NCBI GenBank assembly: GCA_945863085.1
Contig: CAMBCD010000171.1
Coordinates: forward strand, 1-6,220
Source: Bordetella parapertussis
GTDB lineage: Bacteria > Pseudomonadota > Gammaproteobacteria > Burkholderiales > SG8-41
Direction: 5' to 3'
Length of the DNA stretch: 6,220 bases
In this document: in pieces, positions 1 to 4,857 of the stretch
Numbering within the stretch: position 1 is the stretch's first letter
Layout of the letters: each line of letters opens with the position of its first letter
The notes under the pieces: generated by a model
The model's database searches: none
What the model saw: the letters and a program-made list of their open reading frames with translations, nothing else
What the model was told of the DNA's origin: nothing
Position numbers and translations under genes: made by a program

Positions 1-864
1 CTGGCGGCCGGCGGGAATGTGGACATCGTGGCACGCGGTGTTGCCGAGCAACTGGGCAAACAGCTCGGGCAACAGGTGCTGGTGGAAAACCGCCCGGGGG
101 CCAGCGCGCTGGTCGGCACCCGCTACGTCAAGGGCCAGCCCGCTGATGGTTACACAATGCTGGCCATCGCCAATACCTTTGCCCGGGTGCCGGCCATCCT
201 CCCCGACGCCGGTTACGATCCGGTCAGGGATTTCACCGGAGTCTCGCAGACCTGTGACATTCCGATGGTGGTGGTGGTCAATCCCTCGCTGCCGGTCAAA
301 AACTTCCGCGATTTCATCGCGCTGGCAAAAAAACGGCCGGGTGAACTGACCTACGGCTCTGCCGGCGTCGGCGGCACCGGCCATGTCGCCGCCGAAATGC
401 TCGGCCAGCAGGCCGGCATCAAGCTGATGCACATTCCATACAAAGGCAATGCGCCCGCGACCACCGACCTGGTCGGCGGCCAGATCATGCTGATGTTCGA
501 CCAGGTCAGCACCTCGGCCGCCTACATCAAGTCCGGCCGGTTGCGCGCGCTGGCTGTAACCACAACCAAACGAACACCGCTGTTTCCTGACCTGCCGACC
601 ATCGATGAATCCGGCGTCAAGGGTTTCCATGACAGCACCTTCAACGGCCTGGTGGCGCCGGCCGGCACACCGCGCGACATCCTCGAGAAGCTGCGCGCCG
701 AAGTGGTCAAGGCCGTGGCCGTCCCTGCCCTGCAGGAACGTTTCGACAAAATCGGCATTCCGCTGGTCGCCAGCGCATCGCTCGACGAATACAACGCCTT
801 CCTGCGCAGGAATGTCGAGGATTTTGCGAAACTCGCGAAAACCGCCGGCATCAAGGCCAACTGA
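1..864 (+). CDS. Bug-family (TctC-like) tripartite tricarboxylate transporter substrate-binding protein, 5' truncated
   Basis: This is the C-terminal 287 residues of a periplasmic solute-binding protein of the Bug/TctC family. The frame is open to the left edge, so the signal peptide and first strand (roughly 35-40 residues, judged from the usual ~320-330) lie outside. Family landmarks appear in order: the start-proximal AAGGNVDIVAR segment, LGQQVLVENRPGAS (~residues 22-35), DGYTML (~49-54), TYGSAGVGGTGH (~117-128), and the hallmark IPYKG...TTDLVGGQ (~145-161) that lines the ligand pocket, followed by a GLVAPAGTP segment. Members bind carboxylates or related small organic acids and deliver them to TctAB-type membrane proteins or act in sensing; neither membrane protein is present here. 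Orphan Bug proteins are strongly expanded in Bordetella, Cupriavidus and other Burkholderiales. It is followed after 23 bases by the DUF1330 gene, suggesting one transcript. Family assignment is firm, but the ligand is unknown. Confidence 0.93.
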   Translation: MAAGGNVDIVARGVAEQLGKQLGQQVLVENRPGASALVGTRYVKGQPADGYTMLAIANTFARVPAILPDAGYDPVRDFTGVSQTCDIPMVVVVNPSLPVKNFRDFIALAKKRPGELTYGSAGVGGTGHVAAEMLGQQAGIKLMHIPYKGNAPATTDLVGGQIMLMFDQVSTSAAYIKSGRLRALAVTTTKRTPLFPDLPTIDESGVKGFHDSTFNGLVAPAGTPRDILEKLRAEVVKAVAVPALQERFDKIGIPLVASASLDEYNAFLRRNVEDFAKLAKTAGIKAN

Positions 865-887
865 ACCCGGTCAGCAAGGAAACCGCC

Positions 888-1196
888 ATGCCCGCCTACT
901 GGCTCGCCCGCTGCAAGATCAACGATCCTGTCGAGTACAAAAAATACACCGACCAGGTGCCCGGCATCATCGCCAAATTTGGCGGCAAGGCACTGGCGCG
1001 CGGCGGCAAATACCAGATCATGGAAGGCACCGACCGCTTCCACCGTTTCGTGGTCATTGAATTCCCGACGCTCGAACAGGCGGTGAAATGCCACCAGTCG
1101 CCGGAATACCAGGCCGCCGCCGCGTTCCGGCGCGCGCCCGGCGTCGGTGAAGTTGAACAGGTGATCGTCGAATCCGGCGACGCCACCGTCGTCTGA
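888..1196 (+). CDS. DUF1330 domain protein (dimeric alpha/beta-barrel fold)
   Basis: A 102-residue cytoplasmic protein with no signal peptide or membrane segment. The start at 888 is supported by AAGGA at 876-880 with 7-base spacing. DUF1330 features are visible: the N-terminal PAYWLARCKINDP strand (2-14), the helix containing YKKYTDQVPGIIAKFGG (17-33), LARGGKYQIMEG (37-47), then RFVVIEFPTLEQAVK (53-67) and SPEYQ (71-75), and a final EQVIVESG strand. It covers the full domain. DUF1330 proteins have a ferredoxin-like alpha/beta-barrel fold, and their biochemical role is mostly unestablished; they often sit in catabolic clusters. It lies 23 bases after the Bug protein gene and 19 bases before the VOC gene, so it is probably co-transcribed with both. 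The usual aromatic pair before SPEYQ (as in AWYNSPEYQ-like family members) is KCHQ here, which may be only divergence. No reaction can be assigned. Confidence 0.88.
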   Translation: MPAYWLARCKINDPVEYKKYTDQVPGIIAKFGGKALARGGKYQIMEGTDRFHRFVVIEFPTLEQAVKCHQSPEYQAAAAFRRAPGVGEVEQVIVESGDATVV

Positions 1197-1215
1197 AATC
1201 CGCAGGAGACATTGC

Positions 1216-1674
1216 ATGCCCGTCAGTCATCTTGAACATTTCCTGATCCAGACCGCCGACCTCAAGGCCACGCGCGACTGGTACGTCGACGTGCTCGGCT
1301 TTCGCGAAGGCCCGCATCCCGACTTCAAATTCCCGGTGGTGTGGCTGTACCTCGGCGACACGGATGTGGTACACCTGACCGAGGGTGGCAAAGACGTCAG
1401 CGCCAACCGCAAGGCCTACCTCGGCCAGCAGTCGGAGGCGACACAGGGCAGCGGCGTGATCGACCACATGGCTTTCCGCTGCACGGGGCTGCGCGGCATG
1501 ATGGAACATCTGCGCGATAAAAAAATGGAATTCCGCCAGCGCATGGTCAGCGACCAGGGACTGTTCCAGCTGTTCCTGTTCGACCCTAACGGCGTCAAGG
1601 TCGAACTGAATTTCTCCAATGCCGAAGCACAGGGCATCAACCCGGAGCTGATGGCCTCGGCATTGCAGGCATGA
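1216..1674 (+). CDS. VOC superfamily (glyoxalase/dioxygenase fold) protein
   Basis: A 152-residue cytoplasmic protein of the vicinal-oxygen-chelate superfamily. The start is supported by AGGAG at 1204-1208 with 7-base spacing. Two beta-alpha-beta-beta-beta modules are readable: module 1 from SHLEHFLIQTADLKATRDWY (4-23) with LGF at 27-29 to VVHLTEGG (51-58), and module 2 from GVIDHMAFRC (80-89) to LFLFDPNGVKVELNF (119-133). His8, His84 and Glu130 occupy the usual metal-ligand positions on the first and last strands. His53 is a plausible fourth, so a metal site looks intact. The superfamily includes glyoxalase I, methylmalonyl-CoA epimerase, extradiol dioxygenases and fosfomycin-resistance enzymes; the sequence does not decide between them. 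The FDPNG...E ending is common to most. It lies in the same operon as the DUF1330 gene and its stop overlaps the TRAP gene start (ATGA), indicating translational coupling. An isomerase, lyase or oxygenase role on the transported acid is only a guess. Confidence 0.9.
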   Translation: MPVSHLEHFLIQTADLKATRDWYVDVLGFREGPHPDFKFPVVWLYLGDTDVVHLTEGGKDVSANRKAYLGQQSEATQGSGVIDHMAFRCTGLRGMMEHLRDKKMEFRQRMVSDQGLFQLFLFDPNGVKVELNFSNAEAQGINPELMASALQA

Positions 1675-2615
1675 GCGGGCCACAATGGCAGGCCAGGCAA
1701 TACCACTACCTCTCCGCCAACAGCCACGTACACCCCTTCCTCGTCGACCTGTGGCAGGAAGTTGAACAAGCCACTGACGGCCGGTTCACGGCCACCGTCA
1801 CCGCCAGCAACGCCGGACTGCCCGGCTCGCACCTCGCCATCGTCGACCTGCTGATCGCCGGTGACATCGAGTTCTATGTCTTGATGGGCGGCATCCTCGG
1901 CCCGCTGGTGCCGGCGATGGAAATCCAGGGACTGCCTTTTGCGTTCAGCGACCACGCGCAGGTGCACCGGACGCTGGACGGCCCGCTGGGCGATTATCTG
2001 CGCCGCGAACTCGCCGCCAAGGGCATCCATGCCCTGCCCTACGGCCTGCTCGAAAACGGCTTTCGCCACATCTCAACGACGGACAAAGCCATCAGCAAGG
2101 CCGAAGATCTCGAAGGCCTGCGCATCCGCATCCCCGAAGGCAGGATGTTTGCCGATGCCTTCGCCAGCCTCGGTGCGGTGCCGGTCGAAGTCAATGTACT
2201 GAAACTGTATGCAGCGCTGCAGAACCATGAAATCGATGCCCAGGAAAATCCGCTGTCGATCACCGAAGCGCTGAAACTGCACGAAGTCACCCACCATATC
2301 GCGCTGACCAGCCACATGTGGTCGGGCTTCAACCTGATTGCCAGCCGCAAGTTCTGGGACAAGCTGCCGGCCGATGTGCAGCAGATCATCGAACGCACGG
2401 CACGCAAACATGTGGCGCGGCAACGCGCGCACACCGATGCGCTGAACCGTGCGCTGGAATCGAAAATCGCAAGCTGGGGCATGGTCGCCACCACCGTGGA
2501 CCGGGCGGCGTTCAGGGAGCGGCTGCGCGCAGCCGGCTTCTACCAGCGCTGGCGGCAGAGCACCGGCGCCACGGCCTGGCAACTGCTCGAAGACAGCGTG
2601 GAAAAAATTACATAA
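1671..2615 (+). CDS. TRAP transporter DctP-like substrate-binding protein without a signal peptide
   Basis: A 314-residue protein of the DctP (TRAP-T extracytoplasmic binding protein) family. Visible signatures are HPFLVDLWQEVEQATDGRF (21-39), an equivalent of the N-terminal lobe; IQGLPFAF (85-92); the domain-crossing ENGFRHIST (128-136); DLEGLRIRIPEG (147-157), with Arg153 in the position that usually salt-bridges a substrate carboxylate; and ALQNHEIDAQENPLS (182-196), matching the family's G-x-x-D-G-Q-E-N-P block. Family members bind C4-dicarboxylates, sugar acids and other organic acids and pass them to DctQM, neither of which is in this window. The oddity is the N-terminus: translation appears to start at the ATGA overlap with the VOC gene, and the first residues are already the mature-type strand, with no hydrophobic leader. 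Upstream codons in the same frame do not encode a leader either. It may be cytoplasmic, or may have lost its export signal. No clear Shine-Dalgarno precedes it, consistent with coupling to the VOC gene. A bidirectional terminator follows 27 bases after the stop. Confidence 0.88.
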   Translation: MSGPQWQARQYHYLSANSHVHPFLVDLWQEVEQATDGRFTATVTASNAGLPGSHLAIVDLLIAGDIEFYVLMGGILGPLVPAMEIQGLPFAFSDHAQVHRTLDGPLGDYLRRELAAKGIHALPYGLLENGFRHISTTDKAISKAEDLEGLRIRIPEGRMFADAFASLGAVPVEVNVLKLYAALQNHEIDAQENPLSITEALKLHEVTHHIALTSHMWSGFNLIASRKFWDKLPADVQQIIERTARKHVARQRAHTDALNRALESKIASWGMVATTVDRAAFRERLRAAGFYQRWRQSTGATAWQLLEDSVEKIT

Positions 2616-2642
2616 GTCATTGTTTTTATTGATAATTTAATA

Positions 2643-2669
2643 AAAAAGCCCGGACAAGCCGGGCTTTTT
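2643..2669. terminator. Bidirectional intrinsic terminator between convergent operons
   Basis: A perfect 11-bp inverted repeat, AAAAAGCCCGG and CCGGGCTTTTT, encloses a 5-base loop (ACAAG). The GC core is six base pairs and each arm ends in an A or T run, so the structure provides a hairpin followed by U residues on both strands. It sits between the stop of the TRAP binding-protein gene (2615, plus strand) and the stop of the 77-residue gene (2695, minus strand), where two operons converge. The flanking region 2616-2642 is strongly AT-rich in an otherwise GC-rich window. No gene is visible in 2616-2694. Confidence 0.92.
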
Positions 2670-2694
2670 AACGATTACAAGCGCTGTTGCACGA

Positions 2695-2928
2695 TTACTT
2701 CCTGGCCGTGGTCGGGCCTTTTTGTTTTTTGTAATGTGCCACCGCCCGATCCTGTGCCTTGGCCATTGCTTCACCTTCTTTTTTAGCGGTCTCTGCCGCT
2801 TTTTTCTTGGCCGCTTCCGCCTTGGCCGGATCCACCGGCGGCGGCGCCGGCAGTTTCGCCGATGCCATCCCCACCGCGCCGCATACCAGCAATGCCGGAA
2901 TTATTTTCCATATTTTAGGCGCGTTCAT
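2695..2928 (-). CDS. Small exported Ala/Lys-rich protein, last gene of the formate dehydrogenase operon
   Basis: A 77-residue protein that I do not recognise by name. The start chosen is ATG at 2928-2926, because AAGGAGG at 2942-2936 stands 7 bases upstream. A GTG two codons earlier (2934) is only one base from that site and is unlikely. Residues 1-24 form a clear Sec signal peptide: Lys5 and Lys9 before a hydrophobic core (IIPALLVCGAVG), then Ala22-Ser23-Ala24 as a signal peptidase I site before Lys25. The 53-residue mature part begins with a proline stretch (KLPAPPPVDP), followed by a charged, helix-prone run of alternating Ala, Lys and Glu (35-58) and an AQDRAVAHYKK end. It has no Cys in the mature part, no His-Cys heme motif and no second membrane segment. 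Its start overlaps the cytochrome b gene stop (ATGA), so the two are probably translationally coupled. A periplasmic partner of the gamma or alpha subunit is inference from position only. Confidence 0.8.
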   Translation of the reverse strand: MNAPKIWKIIPALLVCGAVGMASAKLPAPPPVDPAKAEAAKKKAAETAKKEGEAMAKAQDRAVAHYKKQKGPTTARK

Positions 2929-3974
2929 TTCCACCCCTCCTTTAATGCCGATGCCGCAGCAGGTTTTGCCGCCCCGCCGCCGCTTTTGTTGTTGGCCATC
3001 GTGTCCTGGTACCAGTACTCGTGATGCTCCTTCGCCCAGGCCTCATCCACATAACCGGTGCGCATGGACTCGTAAGCGCCTTCCACGCCGATGGTGCCCA
3101 TGTAGATATGGCCCAGTGACAGGGTCATGAACACGATGGCGGCAATGGCATGGATCACGTTGGCCTGCTGCATCAGTTCCCGGCCTTGTTCGAAATTCGG
3201 GAAGTTCAGCACGAATCCGGTGACGCTGACCACGATGCCGAGCAGCGTCACACCGCCCCAGAACCAGGCTTTTTCACCGGCGTTGAAACGTCCCGAAGGC
3301 ACGTGTTTGCCGCTGAACAATCCGCCGGCCTTGGCAATCCACTGGATGTCGTGCAGCTTCGGCAAGTTGTCCTTGACGAAGGTCAGGAACATCAGGATGG
3401 TGCAGAACGCGAATACCGGGCCGACGAAATTGTGGATGTTTTTCGCCAGTATCGCGAGCCAGGCAAACAGCGTGTAACCGAAGACCGGCAGCAGGATGTG
3501 TTTGCCGAACAGGATGATGATGCCGGTCACCGCCAGCAGCACAAAACTGATCGCGGCTCCCCAGTGCACCATGCGATCCCATGCGCCGAAACGTAGCAGG
3601 CGGCGCCCGGTCGGCCGGTCGTGCAGCTTCATCGGCCCCTTCAGTGCATAAAACGCGCCGATGAGTATCATCACGGCGACAATCAGCCAGCCGCCATAAA
3701 TGGTGATCGGCCCGTTGCGCAGCTGCCGCCAGGTCTCGCCGGCGGGCTGCATCAGCACACTGGATTCGATGCCGCGCACCTGCGTGGTCTGGTAGGGATT
3801 GTCACCACCGCGCACATCGCGCCACACCGGCGCGTTGTTGCCGGGTTGCGTTTGCTGCCGCGCGGACTGTTCCTGCGATGTGCTGTTGTCTGCGGCCAGC
3901 ACCGATGCCGGCATCCACCCGCAGGCGAATACCGTCAGCACCACCATCAGCCACTGCCTCAATCGGACTTGCAT
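2925..3974 (-). CDS. fdhC: Formate dehydrogenase gamma subunit, cytochrome b556
   Basis: A 349-residue membrane cytochrome that anchors formate dehydrogenase and passes electrons from the beta-subunit iron-sulfur clusters to quinone. The start at 3974 is set by AGGAGGA at 3987-3981; the frame stays open upstream to 4295, but that stretch is the lipoprotein gene in another frame. Residues 1-28 look like a signal peptide (cleavage near Ala27-Ala28). A ~60-residue polar segment then precedes an added membrane helix at ~92-112. The family core follows, with helices at about 135-158, 181-201, 237-258 and 272-294. His137, His181, His275 and His289 correspond to the four heme b ligands of E. coli FdnI (His18, 57, 155, 169); the last pair has the same spacing of 14. 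The C-terminus ends with an Ala/Gly-rich tail (~331-343) after HHEYWYQ. Its stop overlaps the next gene (ATGA). Naming differs between genomes (fdhC, fdoI, fdnI). Confidence 0.93.
   Translation of the reverse strand: MQVRLRQWLMVVLTVFACGWMPASVLAADNSTSQEQSARQQTQPGNNAPVWRDVRGGDNPYQTTQVRGIESSVLMQPAGETWRQLRNGPITIYGGWLIVAVMILIGAFYALKGPMKLHDRPTGRRLLRFGAWDRMVHWGAAISFVLLAVTGIIILFGKHILLPVFGYTLFAWLAILAKNIHNFVGPVFAFCTILMFLTFVKDNLPKLHDIQWIAKAGGLFSGKHVPSGRFNAGEKAWFWGGVTLLGIVVSVTGFVLNFPNFEQGRELMQQANVIHAIAAIVFMTLSLGHIYMGTIGVEGAYESMRTGYVDEAWAKEHHEYWYQDTMANNKSGGGAAKPAAASALKEGWK
2936..2942 (-). promoter_or_regulatory. Ribosome binding site of the 77-residue gene, inside the 3' end of the gamma-subunit gene
   Basis: AAGGAGG read on the minus strand is a near-perfect anti-16S match. 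It lies within the last codons of the gamma-subunit gene (encoding Lys-Glu-Gly). It is 7 bases before the ATG at 2928 and only 1 base before the upstream GTG, and therefore fixes the start of the small exported protein. Confidence 0.8.
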
Positions 3975-3980
3975 CACTGC

Positions 3981-3987
3981 TCCTCCT
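3981..3987 (-). promoter_or_regulatory. Ribosome binding site fixing the gamma-subunit start
   Basis: AGGAGGA on the minus strand lies between the lipoprotein stop (TAG at 3991-3989) and the gamma-subunit ATG at 3974, with 6 bases of spacing. A GTG at 3977 is only 3 bases away and is less likely. The site rules out the much longer open frame that begins at 4295. Confidence 0.8.
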
Positions 3988-3988
3988 G

Positions 3989-4210
3989 CTAGTTGCTGGC
4001 GCGTGCGTATTCGTTCTGGTTGCCGTTGCGGGCCTTGATGGCCTTTTCCCAGGCCATCTGGTCGCCTTTGAACTGGGCGTTGTCCCAGGGCTGCTTGTCG
4101 GGTTTGCCCTGGTACTGGCCCTGTTTGTAGACAGTCACCGGCTGCTTCTCGCCGCAACCGGCCAGCAGCACCAGGCTGCCGGCCAGACCTGCGATCAGAA
4201 TCCGCTTCAT
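3989..4210 (-). CDS. Small lipoprotein encoded between the formate dehydrogenase beta and gamma genes
   Basis: A 73-residue protein that I do not recognise as a named family. It has a textbook lipoprotein signal: Lys2-Arg3, a hydrophobic core (ILIAGLAGSLVLL), and the lipobox Leu16-Ala17-Gly18-Cys19, so Cys19 would be acylated. Gly20 and Glu21 follow, and there is no Asp at +2, so outer-membrane sorting by Lol is possible. The 55-residue mature part is polar and rich in Gln, Lys and Asn, with three Trp/Tyr-containing stretches (TVYKQGQYQG, KQPWDNAQFKGD, AWEKAIKARNGNQNEY). It has no further Cys and no heme motif. The start overlaps the beta-subunit stop (ATGA), and GGAG at 4221-4218 lies 7 bases upstream. 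The gamma-subunit gene starts 14 bases after its stop. This placement inside the core enzyme genes suggests an assembly or stability role for the periplasm-facing complex; that role is inference. Confidence 0.85.
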   Translation of the reverse strand: MKRILIAGLAGSLVLLAGCGEKQPVTVYKQGQYQGKPDKQPWDNAQFKGDQMAWEKAIKARNGNQNEYARASN

Positions 4211-4830
4211 GATTTGGCTCCGGTCGGCGGCGTCGGCGCTTTTTCCGGTTTGCCGTAGGCGGTGCCCCAGCCCCAGACCTCGGAGCCCTTGCCACGCTTC
4301 AGCACGCGATTGCGGTAAATGTCCGCCACCACGTCACCGTCACCACCCAGCAGCGCCTTGGTCGAGCACATCTCGGCGCAGGCCGGCAGTTTGCCTTCCG
4401 CCAGGCGGTTGCGGCCGTATTTCTTGAACTCGGCGGCTGAATTGTCATCCTCGGGACCGCCGGCGCAGAAGGTGCACTTGTCCATCTTGCCGCGCAGGCC
4501 GAAAGCGCCGTCCTGCGGGAACTGCGGCGCGCCGAAGGGACAGGCATAGAAGCAGTAACCGCAACCGATGCACAGGTCCTTGTCGTGCAGCACCACGCCT
4601 TCGGCGGTCTTGTAGAAGCAGTCCACCGGGCACACCGCCATGCAGGGCGCGTCCGAGCAGTGCATGCAGGCAACCGAGATCGATTTCTCGCCGGGCAGGC
4701 CGTCGTTCAGGGTCACCACCCGCCGGCGGTTCACGCCCCAGGGCACCTCGTGCTCCTGCTTGCAGGCGGTTACGCAACCATTGCACTCGATGCAGCGCTC
4801 GGCGTCACACAGGAATTTCATTCTGGCCAT
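4207..4830 (-). CDS. fdhB: Formate dehydrogenase beta subunit, four-[4Fe-4S] ferredoxin (Fdh3B type)
   Basis: A 207-residue electron-transfer subunit that carries electrons from the alpha subunit to the cytochrome b hemes. Sixteen cysteines form four ferredoxin-type motifs: Cys13/16/19/23, Cys55/58/63/67, Cys87/90/93/97 and Cys119/122/151/155, enough for four [4Fe-4S] clusters. Cys8 and Cys71 are extra. Typical FDH/DMSO-reductase beta sequence surrounds them (RCIECNGCVTACK, CMHCSDAPCMAVCP, CIGCGYCFYACPFGAPQFP). Unlike E. coli FdoH/FdnH (~300 residues), it lacks a C-terminal membrane helix and is close to the ~200-residue length of the Fdh3B group, so membrane attachment must rely on gamma. 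It has no signal peptide of its own, as expected for a subunit exported with the Tat-targeted alpha. The start at 4830 has AGGAG at 4841-4837 with 6-base spacing; Met4 is further from it. The alpha gene ends 27 bases upstream, and the stop overlaps the lipoprotein start. Confidence 0.95.
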   Translation of the reverse strand: MARMKFLCDAERCIECNGCVTACKQEHEVPWGVNRRRVVTLNDGLPGEKSISVACMHCSDAPCMAVCPVDCFYKTAEGVVLHDKDLCIGCGYCFYACPFGAPQFPQDGAFGLRGKMDKCTFCAGGPEDDNSAAEFKKYGRNRLAEGKLPACAEMCSTKALLGGDGDVVADIYRNRVLKRGKGSEVWGWGTAYGKPEKAPTPPTGAKS

Positions 4831-4857
4831 ATTGTTCTCCTAGCGGGGATCGGGTCG

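Noticed and set aside
522..1217. A 231-codon minus-strand open frame opposite the Bug and DUF1330 genes, and another at 1054-1683.
   Set aside because: Both cross boundaries of well-supported plus-strand genes, have no ribosome binding site or domain that I can see, and are explained by GC-skewed codon positions.
2929..2934. GTG at 2934 as the start of the 77-residue protein.
   Set aside because: It is one base from the AAGGAGG site, too close for initiation; the ATG at 2928 has ideal 7-base spacing.
3150..3596. A plus-strand open frame of 148 codons opposite the gamma-subunit gene.
   Set aside because: It is a shadow of the heme-binding membrane helices on the other strand, with a His/Gln/Asp-rich composition typical of reverse-complement reading.
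3975..4295. An upstream extension of the gamma-subunit frame to 4295, giving a 456-residue product.
   Set aside because: The added 107 residues are Arg/Gly/Pro-rich out-of-frame reading of the lipoprotein and beta genes. AGGAGGA with correct spacing and a signal peptide mark the start at 3974.
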